Part shown: in pieces, positions 53,007 to 64,000 of the stretch
How positions within the stretch are numbered: position 1 is the stretch's first letter
Layout: each line of letters opens with the position of its first letter
Assembly (NCBI GenBank): GCA_037974665.1
Contig: CM075783.1
Coordinates: 18,942,762-19,006,761 of the forward strand
Direction of reading: 5' to 3'
DNA length: 64,000 nucleotides
DNA from: Ehretia macrophylla
Taxonomy: Eukaryota > Streptophyta > Magnoliopsida > Boraginales > Ehretiaceae
Made by a program: the position numbers and the translations under genes
The notes under the pieces: generated by a model
What the model was told of the DNA's origin: nothing
Seen by the model: only the letters and a program-made list of their open reading frames with translations
Databases searched by the model: none

Positions 53007-53388
53007 TGCTATGTCCAGCCCAATCAATCCAAAAATAGGGCCTATTGCAAATGAGAATGTTCAGCCATTGGTCCGCAAAAGCCAGCGCATCAAAGAGCCC
53101 ATGAGAGCCCTTGCTGATTTTGTGACAACTTGACAGTTGGAGATGCTAACGGTTTGGTGATTAAAAGGGAATGGAATGAGCAGTGAGGAGCATGCCAAAT
53201 CTGAAGAATTATTCTCTCAGCTTCTCTCTCCTTGCCTCATCTTTCTATTCTCTTCTTCTCCACCTATCTTATCTCTCTGTACTTCCTTCCCTCTTCTCCT
53301 TCTTTAATATACTATAATTCTCACAGTTTGGATTTCCCCCAGCTGATTGTAATAAACGAATCATCAATAAAAGAAGTTGAGTCTTTCA
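53007..53388 (+). repeat. 5' LTR of the gypsy element
   Basis: It starts TGCTATGTCCAGCCCAATC and ends AGTTGAGTCTTTCA. Its first 127 bases correspond to the last codons of pol in the 3' LTR. Confidence 0.9.
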
Positions 53389-53409
53389 TTTGGTGCTTTC
53401 ATTTCAACC

Positions 53410-54498
53410 ATGGCGGATGGCACACGTTTGCAAACTATGGGTGCCGTGATTCGCAAGCTCCAAGAATCGTCGGCAGCCCAAGACTCTTCGTTGAGCTCCC
53501 TTCAATCCTCCTTCCAACAAGCCCTTTCCGACATGACTATCAAACTTACCGCCATGGATGGTCGTTTGCAACAAGCTCTTAAGCTCAAAGAGTCAGAACC
53601 ACCTTCCAGTAGCTCAATTCCACCTCCACAAAATCCTACCTCCACTCCATCCTCCAATTCCACTTCCAATTCTAATTCCAGTCCACACTCCAACACTTCT
53701 CAACAATCCAACATCTTCCGCCATGTCCGTGTTGACTTCCCTCGCTTTGATGGAGTCGACCCACTTGGCTGGATCTTCAAAGCCGAGCGCTTCTTTTCCT
53801 TTCACTCCGTCACCGATGACCAAAAATTGGACCTCGCATCTCTTCACATGGATGGAGATGCATTGTAATGGTTCCAATGGATGAATAACACTAGCCCCTT
53901 CCATACTTGGGCTCAGTTCATCCGTCATTTAGAAATTCATTTCGGGCCAAACGAGTTTGATGATCACCAGGGCGCTCTATTCAAATTACTTCGTACTACC
54001 TCTGTTCGTGATTATCAAACCCAATTCGAAGCTCTTGCAAACTGTACCCAAAGTCTTTTCGAGTCCACTTTAGTTAGTTGTTTCATTTCGGGCCTCAAAC
54101 CCGATCTCCGAAATGAAGTCAAAGCATTCAAGCCCATATCCATATCACAGGCTATCGCTTTAGCCCGGTTGCATGAGGCCAAATTCTGTGATTTACGTCC
54201 TGGGCCCTTGCGAACGGACTATCGTCGGACTGATGACAAGCCCGTAGGTCGAGGCCCATTACTTCTCACCCCACCTGGTCCAATACTCTCTCATACACAT
54301 AACTCACCACTCATTCCCTTACCGCATAGCCAAACACCATCCGCCCACACCAACTCAACACACCACACCCATCAAGCTCCAAACACTATCACTCCACTTC
54401 CTATCCGCAAGCTCAACGCCCACGATATGCAATGGTGTTGCAGCTTAGGTCTTTGCTACAACTGTGATGATAAATGGATGCCTAGCCACCGCTGCTAA
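53410..54498 (+). pseudogene. Gypsy gag (one in-frame stop)
   Basis: ATG 53410 starts MADGTRLQTMGAVIRKLQES, followed by a coiled-coil-like region, a Ser/Pro/Asn-rich linker and the retrotransposon gag domain (VDFPRFDGVDPLGWIFKAE, then WAQFIRHLEIHFG, ALFKLLRTTSVRDYQTQFE, CFISGLKPDLRNEV). A stop at 53866-53868 replaces a codon before WFQW. The C-terminal knuckle CYNCDDKWMPSHRC precedes another stop at 54496. Gag is otherwise complete. Confidence 0.88.
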
Positions 54499-55236
54499 AC
54501 ACCTCAACACCTCTACCTCTTTGATCCCGATTCCCCTGGTGAGAGTCCTGACTCCTCTGATGAAGCTCTTGCTAAACAGTTGCAACTGGATGAATTGCAA
54601 TCCGTAACCGAAGCTTCTTTTCATGCTCTCGGTAACTCTTCGTCCCCTACTACTATCCGATTGTATGCTATAATTGCTGGCTCTGCTGTCCAAGTTCTTG
54701 TTTATGGTGGCTCAACTAAAAATTTTATTCAAAGCTGAATTGCAAGACATTTGAGACTCCTAATTGAACCATCTTCTAGATTTGGAGTTGTCGTTGGAAA
54801 TGGTGGTACGTTGACTTGTGAAAGAAGGGTTTGTGACGTGGAGCTATGAGTGCAAGGTCTCACTTTCAAAGTGGACCTCTTCATGCACCCTCTTCACGAC
54901 GTCGATGTCATTTTGGGCGTACCTTGGATTGCTTCTTTGGGTAAAGTATTACATGATTATAATGCTCTAACTCTTACTTTTCAGCATGAGAACCAAGAGG
55001 TTTCTCTTTAGGGCATTCGTGACTTCATTGGCCGACTATCGGAACTTCATTGTTTTCGTCGGTTATCAGAAACAGATGCTATTGAGTCCTATTTTCAGCT
55101 GCATTTCTTACACTCAGTTGAGAAACCTCCTCCGCCATCTAATGATCAGTTATCTCAGCTTCTTACAAAGTATGAAACTATTTTTTTGAAGCCCAAATGA
55201 CTGCCCTCTTCCCGACCACAAGATCACGCAATTCAT
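54499..55236 (+). pseudogene. Gypsy protease region
   Basis: Frames are interrupted (stops near 54736, 54847 and 55008). The active-site region reads VLVYGGSTKNFI where related elements have an LVDSGSTHNF-type motif, so the catalytic Asp is lost. DVDVILGVPWIASLG marks the domain end. Confidence 0.75.
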
Positions 55237-56340
55237 TTGGTTCCGGGAACTTTATCTATTAATGTGCGCCCGTATCGATATCCTCATTATCAGAAGGCAG
55301 AGATTGAAAGACTTGTTTCAAAAATGTTATCGGATGGTATAATTCAGCCCAATAGCAATCCGTTCTCTTCGCCCGTATTATTGGTACGCAAAAAAGATGA
55401 CACACGGCGATTTTGCACCGATTACCGGGATCTCAATGCTGCCACAGAGAAAGACCGTTTTCCCATACCAACAGTCGATGAATTACTTGACGAACTTCAT
55501 GGTGCTCGGGTCTTTTCCAAATTGGACCTTTTATCGGGATATCATCAGATTCGTGTGCGACCGAAAGATGTCTAAAAAAGGGCATTTCGTACACATGATA
55601 GACATTATGAATATCTCGTCATGCCATTCGGCTTGACCAATGCACCTTCCACATTTCAATCTATTATGAACAACATTTTTTGGCCATTTCTACGCCAATT
55701 TGTATTGGTTTTCTTTGATGACATACTCGTCTATAGTCCAGATTGGGATACTCATTTGCAGCATCTTGAAACTGTTTTGCAGGTCTTACTTGCTAATCAC
55801 TTTGTTGCCAAGCGTTCGAAGTGTGTTTTTGGCCAGAAGCAGATTGATTATTTGGGCCATGTGGTGACATAATCGGGTGTGAAGATGGACCCCCCCAAAG
55901 TCCAAGTGGTTACGGATTGGCCTACTCCATCTAATGTTCAGGCTCTCCGTAGTTTTCTTGGGCTTACCGGGTACTATAAGAGATGTATTCAGAGTTATGC
56001 CACTATTGCCGCACCCCTTACGGATCTGTTGCACAAGAATGCCTTTTGTTGGAACGACAAGGCTCAAGAGGCTTTTTCTCGGCTTAAACAGGCCCTTATT
56101 TCAGCCCCAATCCTGATTCTCCCAGACTTCTCCAAACAGTTTGTGATTAAGACTGACGCTTCGGAAATTGGTATAGGGGCGGTACTCAGCCAAGGTGGCC
56201 ACCCCGTTGCTTTCTTTAGCGCAAATTGGTACCCCAGATGTAGGCGGTATCGGCTTACCATCGGGAAATGTATGCAATTACAGCGGCTGTCTCCAAATGG
56301 AGGCAATACCTTCTTGGCCGAAAATTCCTCATAAAAACGG
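55237..56340 (+). pseudogene. Gypsy reverse transcriptase and RNase H
   Basis: RT motifs are [70 protein letters not shown] and the catalytic VFFDDILVYS. The connection block LRSFLGLTGYYKRCIQ and the RNase H start FVIKTDASEIGIGAVLSQGG follow. Stops at 55574 and 55870 and a frameshift near 56220 interrupt it. The RNase H end (VFEISYKPGKENIVANALSR) lies at 56352-56552 in a different frame. Confidence 0.88.
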
Positions 56341-57520
56341 ACTAACGCAGTTTGAAGGAGCTCAATTCTCAAACCATACAAACTCCTGAACAGCAACGTT
56401 GGCTTTCCAAATTAATCGGGTATGTTTTTGAAATTTCGTACAAACCTGGCAAAGAAAATATTGTGGCTAATGCTTTGTCTCGAGTACCAACTGAGTTTTC
56501 AGGGTTCTTTGCTTTTACCATGCCTCAATTTGATTTCATTCATGAGATTTGACAAGCTAACCAGCAGCATCCAGAGTTATTTCTCTGCATCAGCAATTCT
56601 CCGCTGATCCAAATCAGTTTCCTCACTACTCTGTCAAAGATGGGTTACTCTTTTATGATCATTGGCTAATCATTCCTTCAGATTCTCCTATTCGAATCAA
56701 ATTGTTGGAAGAGTTTCACTGCTCAACCTTGGGTGGACACGCCGGCCAACTACGCACTTATAAAAGATTGGTTGCCAATTTCTATTGGCCAAAAATGTGT
56801 AAGGATGCATATGATTTTGTTGCTGCTTGCCTTATTTACCAACGTATGAAAGGTTCTCAATCTTCACAGGCTGGCTTACTTCAACCCCTCCCAATTCCGA
56901 AGCAAGTATGGGAAGACATTTCTTTGGATTTTATCACGAGCTTGCCTACTTCATGTGGTAAAAATTCGATTTTGGTTGTGGTGGATCGCTTGACAAAGTA
57001 TGGGCATTTTTGTGCGCTTCCGGGCAGTTTTACAAGTGTTACTGTGGCGTTGGTTTTTATTCGGGAGGTTGTTCGTTTACATGGCATGCCACGTTCGATT
57101 TTGAGTGATCGTGATCCTTTATTCTTAAGCTCATTTTGGAAGGAACTTTTTCGACTTCAGGGTACTACCTTGGCAATGAGTAGTGCTTATCACCCACAAA
57201 CGGATGGGCAAACTAAGGTCCTCAATAAATGTCTTGAGATATATTTACGTTGCTTCGTTCATGACCAGCCACAACAATGGGTCAAATTCCTTCCTTGGGC
57301 CGAATTTTGGTATAATATGGCTTTTCATACTGCTGCGGGCATGCCACCTTTTCAAGCGTTGTATGGTCGACCTCCCCCTATAATTCAGCGTTATATAGTC
57401 ATACCTTGGATGATGAAGCTGTGTCTCAAACATTGGTGCAACGTGATAAAATTTTGAAGCAATTAAAAGACAACCTCAGGAGAGCTCAGGTTCGGATGAA
57501 AAATTAGGCGGACAAACATC
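56341..57520 (+). pseudogene. Gypsy integrase
   Basis: The 251-codon frame 56702-57457 has the zinc-binding H2C2 region (LGGHAGQLRTYKRL, YWPKMCKDAYDFVAACLIYQ). The second Cys of the final CxxC is Tyr. The core follows: DFITSLPTSCGKNSILVVVD, SDRDPLFLSSFWKELF and YHPQTDGQTKVLNKCLEIYL, giving the D, D and E positions. Target-domain sequences WAEFWYNMAFHTAAGMPPF and ALYGRPPP end the frame; a frameshift at about 57400 separates the C-terminal part. Confidence 0.87.
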
Positions 57521-57522
57521 GA

Positions 57523-58104
57523 ATGGATCTTACGTTCGAGGTCGGTGATTGGGTCTTAGTTAAACTACATCCCTACAGGCAACTTTCTGTACGTTTGCAA
57601 AAGCATCATAAACTTGCAGCTCATTATTTTGGGCCATTTCGAGTGTTACAGAAAATCGGAACAATAGCATACAAGTTGGAACTTCCTGAAACAGCTCACA
57701 TTCATCCTGTTTTCCACATTTTTGTGCTCAAGAAGTGTGTTGGAAAACCAGTGTCTCAAACTATTCCACTGCCTCTGTTGTCCACTCCAACGACTCCTAT
57801 CTTGAAGCCCACCGACATCTTGGCTTGTCGACAAGTTAGCAGGCAAGGGAAATTGGTGCCGCAAGTCTTAGTTCAATGGGAGGGTTTATTACCCGAAGAT
57901 GCTACTTGGGAAGATCCTTCTACTCTCAACTTTCCTCCAAACCTTGAGGACAAGGTTCTTGGTGATGGGGAGGGCAATGCTATGTCCAGCCCAATCAATC
58001 CAAAAATAAGGCCTATTGCAAATGAGAATGTTCAGCCACTGGTCCGCAAAAGCCAGCACATCAAAGAGCCCACGAGAGCCCTTGCTGATTATGTGACAAC
58101 TTGA
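57523..58104 (+). pseudogene. Gypsy integrase C terminus with chromodomain
   Basis: This 193-residue frame has the GPY/F-type module (KLAAHYFGPFRVLQKIGTIA, YKLELPETAHIHPVFHIFVL). A chromodomain-like segment follows: ILACRQVSRQGKLVPQVLVQ, WEGLLPEDATWED. Chromodomains guide integration to heterochromatin marks in this group. The last 42 codons plus the stop lie inside the 3' LTR (from 57978). Confidence 0.85.
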
Positions 58105-58359
58105 CAGTTGGAGATGCTAACAGTTTGGTGATTAAAAGGGAATGGAATGAGCAGTGAGGAGCATGCCAAATCTAAAGAATTATTCTCTCAGCTTCTCTCT
58201 CCTTACCTTATCTTTCTATTCTCTTCTTCTCTACCTCTTTTATCTCTCTGTACTTCCTTCCCTATTCTCCTTCTTTAATATAATGTAATTATCACAGTTT
58301 GGATTTCCCCCAGCTGATTGTAATAAACGAATCATCAATAAAAGGAGTTGAGTCTTTCA
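57978..58359 (+). repeat. 3' LTR of the gypsy element
   Basis: It starts TGCTATGTCCAGCCCAATC and ends AGTTGAGTCTTTCA, followed by CTATG. Confidence 0.9.
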
Positions 58360-59472
58360 CTATGTGATTGGATTTGTAGGCCCTTTGCGAGTGTACCTTT
58401 CTCATACTTTTTTGTGTGTTTCATTTATAGCTTTTTTTTCCTTGGTTGCATACGTGGTATCTTTTCATGGTCCGTTTGAAGATCAAGAAATTGTTGAATT
58501 CTTTCAATCTCTTATTTCTTCGTTGATAGTAGCATTATTCATAGTTCAGTTATGCTTAAATCCTTTCCTATCAGGAATTGGGGCATCTATAGTTGGAAAT
58601 AATAATGGAAAGGTAAAAATGATTGAGATCCCTCTTGGGTTGTTAATTTATGTTATAGTTCAGTACAACATCCAAGAAAACTCAGTTCCTCTTTTAGTGA
58701 TGCTGTCTTCCTTTGCCATTTCTTGGCTAGCTAACCTCGCCATGATCCGACCTCCTACTGACTTGGGAATTTTCAATTTTTTTATTGGTGTGATCCTGGA
58801 TTCGGCTATAAGTCTCTTCAGACTAGGCAAATTCACATGGATTATTTTTGCTGGTTGTGTTATCCTCCTGCTCTTGCGACAGAAGTTGAATTCTGTGACA
58901 TTGCGTTATCCTCGGCCTCGGGCACGAACAACTATTATGAGCAACTGGCGAAGTCTAGAAATCCAGATAGAGGAAACAGCTCTTTCGTTGTATAAATGGA
59001 CTGGAAAAGAAAATAAAGGAAATAGAAGACCAAGTAATGATGAGTTCAGTTTTTCTTTATATTTCTTGTTTTGCGCGGCTAAGTTAATTATGGAAAAAAT
59101 GGCAAGAAAGGAAGAAGAAAGCAAAGACAAGCTTATTGATAAGTTACTTCAATTCACTCTCCACCTGTTAATTAAGCAAAAAAAAGGAAGGGACGGAAGA
59201 TGAAGGTGAAGATGAAGAAAAGGTAAAAGATGAGCTAATTTATACGTTATGCCATCTCTATTTCCGACTGCATATTGTAGAACAAAAAGGAACGGAAGAG
59301 CAAACTAAAAATTGCAAAATTGCTCTATGTTCGTATCTAGTCTTTTTCTTGTTGCACAAGAAAGCACATGAACGAGAGAAAGCAAAAGAAGCGCGAATTA
59401 TTAGACTTTGCCTTTGCAACTTAGGCAAGCTTTGCCGAGAGATGGAGGACACTAGAAAGATAAGGAAAAATA

Positions 59473-59730
59473 ACCCTACAAAAAAAGTTTGTATTAGTGA
59501 CACTTTTTTTGTGACGGTTTTAGAAACCGCCGCGAATTATGCATTTTCATGCAATTTTGCGACGGTTTTACCGCCGCTAATACCTATATATAGGCGGCGG
59601 TTTTATGGAACCGCCGCCAAACGTTAGAGACTTTTAGCAGCGGTTCCCTAAAGCCGTCGCTAATGTTGCTAATTAGCGGCGGTTCTTTAGCGGCAATTCT
59701 TCAAAACCACCGCTAAATGTTAAACCTTTA
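59473..59730 (+). mobile_element. CACTA-like terminus with subterminal repeats
   Basis: The start CCCTACAAAAAAAGTTTG resembles the CACTACAAGAAAA end of En/Spm-type elements with one change in the first bases. It is followed by dense GCGACGGTTTT, GCGGCGGTTTT and complementary ACCGCCGCTAA motifs, the usual subterminal arrays. A possible opposite end, TTTTTGTAGTG, lies at about 62565-62575, but the flanking trinucleotides do not match, so the right border is unproven. It cuts off the tail of membrane-family copy D. Confidence 0.65.
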
Positions 59731-61139
59731 TTCAACTTTCCACGTGCGAATTATTCCTGCGTTTTCTAATGAAAATTATTACATTTTATTTTTTTATTTG
59801 TTTCATATGCATTTCATTATTACTGTTATATATGTAAAATGTAAAACATATGCATTTTATTACTGTTATATATTTGTTGCATATGCATTTTATTTTTGTC
59901 ATAATATAGGTAGCGGCTAACGTGTGATAAATTCTTTTTTTAAATTTTTTTCTAGTAAGTTCTTTGACAAGTATAAAAGTTAAGTTTTTTATATTAAACT
60001 TCAACAACAATTTATTGTAAAAACTGCTGCTTATGAGTATTAAAGAAAATTTTATAGTAAACCACCTCCTATAGTCTAATATTAAAAATATGAATATACT
60101 TGAATATGATTTTAACTTGAAATATAATACATATAACAATATAAATATTATGTGATGATGATTATAGTGATTTTTCAATTAAATTATTGAGTTTAAAACC
60201 ATATTAGTTATCTTGTAAGTATTTGTTCAAATTTAAATATATTTTCTATAATTATAAATTTTACTAACCCATATATTGTCTTCATTCCATCTCAATTATT
60301 GTTTTAAGTACAATTACTTTAACTCTTACATAATTTTCCTCCAAATACAATCTTATATATATTATACATTATTTTTTTATCCAAATACTCTTTTTGATGG
60401 TTTATATACTATTTTTTTTGTTAAATTTTATTCAATTTTAGTAAACCATAGATTATTTATGTTCAAATTCATTTTTTATTCAATTTTATATATACATTTT
60501 ATTAGTGAATTCTATTGTACTTCTAATGAAGGTAAATCTAAATTAAGCTCCAATAAAACATTTACTTCATTTCCAACCACCAAAGATTTGACCACTAATG
60601 CTGATTTGATGTTTCAAAACAAAACATGCTCCAATTCTATGTTTACTGCATGAATACTCCAATGTGGCACTATAACTGTTCACATTTCTATTAAAAAAAT
60701 GAAAATGTGAACCGAGTATTTAAATTCTTCATGGTGCCATAAACATTGAAGTTCATTTATCTATATCTTCGGTTGTATCAAAATATTACAACATACTCAA
60801 AGCGGAGCCATCTCTTAGTGAGTAAAGGTTGTAGTTCTCAGTCACCACATTTTTTTTATTAAAAATATAAGCATTTTTTTGGATATTTTTAGGTTGAAAT
60901 ATCAATTTATTTATCACCAAAAAAACTATCTATATATGAATATTAAATATGTGTGTCTAGTCCTCATGATTTTAGATAGAACATTTAAATATAAATTAAA
61001 AAACGTATCATGATTTTAGGTATAACATTGCACAATCATCGAAAAACTTGCAACGAAAATTGGTTACATTCATTCAATTTATATTATTTGTCTTGTCGAA
61101 ATAAATATTTCATTATCTCATTTACTGGAATTTCTTTTA
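59731..61139. other. Very AT-rich DNA, no gene recognised
   Basis: Three near copies of CATATGCATTTTATTACTG-type sequence lie at 59805-59895. Otherwise I see only AT-rich DNA; the 125-codon frame at 60276-60653 is low complexity. It could be the interior of the CACTA-like element. Confidence 0.4.
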
Positions 61140-64000
61140 CTTATATTTAAATTGATTTAATTTCACTCTTTTGTATGTGGGGCCGAGTAATTATTATTAT
61201 TTATTATTGTTTATATTTATTTAAATTGTATCTAATTGTTTAAATGTAATAATTAATCACTATTATTCACTAATTGAATTTAATTAATTTAAATTTAAAT
61301 GACTTTTTAGGACAATCACCTTATTATTATATTTATTTAAAATCATTTTACGTACCCTTAAATTAGTTGTTTTACGGTTTGTATGTGAAACTTGGACCCC
61401 AAAAAAAATTTACTTTACTATTATCGTCCTTTATTTTTACTTAAATTGTAATTAATTAGCTTACGAGATATAATTAATTATTATTTTTATTCATTGTATT
61501 TATTTAACTATTTTATTATTGACTGAACTTGCCCGTGACATTTACTTTGTTACTCTATTCATTTAAATTTATTTCATATACCTTTTAACTAATTCATTTT
61601 ATAGTTCAATTAGGGAGCTCGGACCCAGAACTAAACGAACTATTTTGACTTTTTTAAATATTACATTTATTTAATCCGTACATGAATGAATTGCATAGAA
61701 TACTTAATGCCATTATTCTTATCGTTGTGTTTAATTTACTTTACATTATTAACCTTAGCTTGCATGTTAACCACACACCTAATTCAACTAAGTTAATTGA
61801 ATAAATCCTAGCCATATATATTAAATAAATATCTCACCCACTCAACACATACCACACACGACATTATTCACACACACACAACATAAACTCTACATACTCA
61901 CACACCCACCCGTTGGACCAAAAGAAGAAAAAAAAAGCATAGAACAGAAGGCAGAGCTCGACAGAGGTAGAATAGGAAGAATCAAAGAAAGATTTTGACC
62001 ATTTTAGCTCAATCATAAGTCCTATTTTGCATTTTCTAGCTAAAATCAAGGTGAGAGTTTGCATCTTATTTGTTTCCTTGAAATTATAGAACTGGTAAGT
62101 TTTTGAAATGTTGGTTATAATTGATTTATGTTATAGATGAGCTAGCTAGTGTGATTTTATGCTTAACATGAGAAGTTAGTGTTGTATGCTTGCTTAAATG
62201 GGTAGAGCCGTGTAGTTGTTGTTCTTGTTATGTTGAATCGGAACATGAAACTTAATGAAGCTCTAATGTTTGACATAATGTGTCAAAGAGTGCTGGCTAA
62301 AGCTAAAGCTAGTAATTCCAAGTTTTTACATTATATTAATGCGAGCAAACTGAACCAATTAATTTTGATAGGCGTTGGTGGCCTGTGAAGGCTACCGGTA
62401 GTCCCTTGAGGCTACCTTGTTCCCTTGTGCTATATGACTAAGATTGAGTACGTAACATGTTATATGATAGATTTTCCTTGTTTTAAATGTTGTAGTATCT
62501 TGTTATTATGTTGTATATATATATATATATGATGATTCATGTGTAGTAGAGCCTTAAAATTAATTTTTGTAGTGAAATAATTGGAAAAATAAATGAGTTA
62601 CAAAATCTGGAAAATTGGACAGGTTTGCATGCCTGCGTTGTAGGACCAATTTGACCTAGCAAACATTGACTAAATTAGCTGAATTTCGGATATGTTCTAG
62701 TAGATTCATAGCAGAACAAAAATGTATTTATAAGGCTTGGCCAAATTCTAGCTCTAAGTACTCATTTTTGAATGGTTTCCTAGAGGCATGTGAAATGGGC
62801 GTGAGCTGGACAGTCCTGCCAGTGTTTTTTTTCCCCTTTCCCTTGTGCTCGTGTGTATTGGTTACAAGTTAGTTTAGATAGTGTAGTTTTAAATTTAGTT
62901 TGTGTATAAATGACTAGGTTCGTTGGTAGTTAATTGAGATGATTAATGAGGAGATTATAACTATATTAAGTTGTCACTAACCAAGTGTTAAAATAAGTTA
63001 TGAGTTAGTTCAAGATAAGTTAAAAGCTATATCATAATTGGATTGTTTGACCTTGAACTAGTAAAGGATTTAATAAGCTTAAGGGTAAGAGATATAGCTG
63101 ACTTGAAATTGAGTTACAATTGTCTAGCTTGATTAGAATGGTGTAATTTAAATCAATTAATGAAAGGTTGTTGGAATGAAAATGTATTACTAGCTTTAAT
63201 TTTGGAAAGGAAAATGTGTGAAGATAAGAATAACACTTGGATACCATGATTGATGCGAAACACTTCATTCATCACTTCTGGCTCATTGAGTTTACTTGTA
63301 TTTGAGGACATTTCCCAAGGATAAGCAAGCATATTCTTATTTTAACACAATTTTGTGATGTACCATTGCTATACTTCTGAAATTTTTGCTGGTTTTAATT
63401 TCTGTGTAGTGACTAGATTAATCTATGCTTATGTTCTTGTACTTCTGGAATTTCTTGTAATGGTTTGTCACATTTCTATTGAAAGCCTTTACTACTTGAG
63501 TACTCATTGGAACTCTTGGGTGTATTTTTGTTGCAGGGAATGGCTAAGTTAGAAGTGGGGGTGACAAACCTTGCACCAAAAGCTGAAAAAGGTATCTCTT
63601 ACCCATATATCGTATAATGATAAAAGTATGTTTACATGATTAACTTTCTCCCTCGCTGATGTATTTTCTCTACTGATGTATATCACTTTTTATAGACAAT
63701 TGGAGTTTAGTAATTTTGTTAAAAATCAATCATCTAATGTGAAAACTGCTACCATCTTTCGAAGACTAGTTACATATACTTCTCGCCTTTCAAGAATTTT
63801 GCCTATGACTTTAATTCGAGGTAATTGCTAATATTCAGAACTCCTTTAACTTGAATTTATCTAATTTTTTTTATGAATTTGCTTTCTGTTATCCTTTTAT
63901 GTTTCTACTTATACTTCATATTAGGATTCTAAAGCCCAGAAAATCTTTCCTAAAATCTCATCTTACTGTGTATATGACATATGCAGGGGAGTAGTGAAAG
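61140..64000 (+). other. Possible part of a long gypsy-type LTR, running off the window
   Basis: AT-rich sequence with a degenerate repeat of about 228 bp (CCCTTAAATTAGTTGTTTT at 61357, CCTTTTAACTAATTCATTTT at 61582, each followed by a TTGGACCCC or TCGGACCCA string) precedes a TATA-like CCATATATATTAAATA at 61812. Then come GAGGCTACCTTGTTCCCTTG and a splice-like TTGTTGCAGGGAATGGCTAA at about 63527. These resemble long LTRs of Tekay/Del-type chromoviruses. An alternative is the 5' untranslated exons and introns of a host gene entering at the right edge. Neither LTR ends nor a convincing protein were seen. Confidence 0.35.

Larger units (their letters stand above)
53007..58359 (+). mobile_element. 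Ty3/gypsy chromovirus inserted in membrane-family copy D
   Basis: The element is 5353 bp with 382-bp LTRs (53007-53388 and 57978-58359) and target duplication CTATG (53002-53006, 58360-58364). The primer-binding region TTTGGTGCTTTCATTTC begins at 53389. Order gag, protease, RT, RNase H, integrase, chromodomain-like C terminus identifies a chromovirus, probably of the Reina-type small group. The LTRs differ at about 17 of 382 sites. In-frame stops in gag and pol, and altered protease and integrase zinc residues, make it non-autonomous. The end of pol runs into the 3' LTR. Confidence 0.93.
52603..59470 (+). pseudogene. Unknown membrane protein family, copy D, split by a gypsy element
   Basis: The N-terminal part (52603-52905) encodes MEFPSIWYLSFWSIISQVSL and two or three hydrophobic segments, then meets a stop at 52903. 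Sequence related to copy C continues to AAAGATATGGGAAGCTATG at 53006. There the gypsy element is inserted; after its second target copy (58360-58364) the gene resumes with GFVGPLRVYLSHT. The 58364-59203 frame (279 residues) has KVKMIEIPLGLLIY, SSFAISWLANLAM, PPTDLGIFNFFIGVILD, LGKFTWIIFAGCVILLLLR and SNWRSLEIQIEE, then the charged tail MARKEEESKDKLIDKLLQFT. An A-run near 59180 shifts the frame, after which DELIYTLCHLYFRLHIVEQK, IALCSYLVFFLLHKKAH and IIRLCLCNLGKLCREMED continue to a CACTA-like end at 59473. It is not functional as one gene, but the 3' half is a long open frame. Confidence 0.75.

Noticed and set aside
53502-53928. Minus-strand frames opposite gypsy gag
   Set aside because: They are shadows of the Ser/Pro-rich gag linker.
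59786-60653. Frames of 130 and 125 codons in AT-rich DNA
   Set aside because: Composition is dominated by Ile, Phe, Tyr, Asn and Lys from AT-rich codons, without domains or splice context.
1-64000. CRISPR arrays, tRNA or rRNA genes
   Set aside because: No regularly spaced identical repeats with unique spacers and no tRNA or rRNA signature were seen; the clustered repeats are transposon-derived.

Overview
This is an AT-rich stretch of nuclear DNA from a flowering plant, probably a eudicot. The signs are intron-bearing genes with GT-AG splice sites, phloem-protein-2 (PP2) lectin genes, and a dense mix of plant Ty1/copia, Ty3/gypsy, TRIM, LINE, MULE, hAT-type, PIF/Harbinger-type and CACTA-type elements. 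I see no bacterial, organellar, tRNA, rRNA or CRISPR signal. All coordinates and mismatch counts were read by eye.

Positions 1-12,760 hold two tandem PP2-type lectin genes in the same orientation (2554-3385 and 7748-12733). They share one architecture: exon 1 contributes only the start codon, a phase-0 intron follows ATG directly, then come a short exon and a long exon. The second gene carries a 143-bp Mutator-type MITE that duplicated its TATA region, and a 4.26-kb copia element in antisense inside intron 1. Degenerate repeat modules lie upstream of both genes, and a non-autonomous 1.5-kb LTR element interrupts them.

Positions 13,000-26,200 are mostly mobile DNA: a hAT-type MITE with a 227-bp internal tandem duplication, nested DNA elements, a LINE remnant and a defective copia element (21403-26126). 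A first exon resembling an organellar TypA/BipA GTPase, but with part of the G domain missing, lies at 17234-17539 on the minus strand.

Positions 27,800-59,470 carry a dispersed family of multi-pass membrane protein genes that I do not recognise. There are four loci: a rearranged fragment at 27.8 kb, a wreck at 31.99-34.33 kb with two solo LTRs, the best copy at 43016-44058, and a copy at 52.6-59.5 kb split by a 5.35-kb gypsy chromovirus. Two loci encode a C-terminal tail of short Leu/Cys-rich helices alternating with Lys/Glu-rich linkers. Between the loci lie a 1477-bp solo LTR, two inverted copies of a TAA-flanked element, two TRIMs, three hAT-type MITEs and a palindromic MULE-type MITE.

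From 59.47 kb to the end are a CACTA-like terminus with GCGGCGGTT-type subterminal repeats and a long AT-rich stretch that may be part of a large gypsy LTR. The most likely functional genes are the two PP2 genes and possibly the membrane gene at 43 kb. The rest is transposon or gene debris, much of which can be ordered in time by target-site duplications and LTR divergence.
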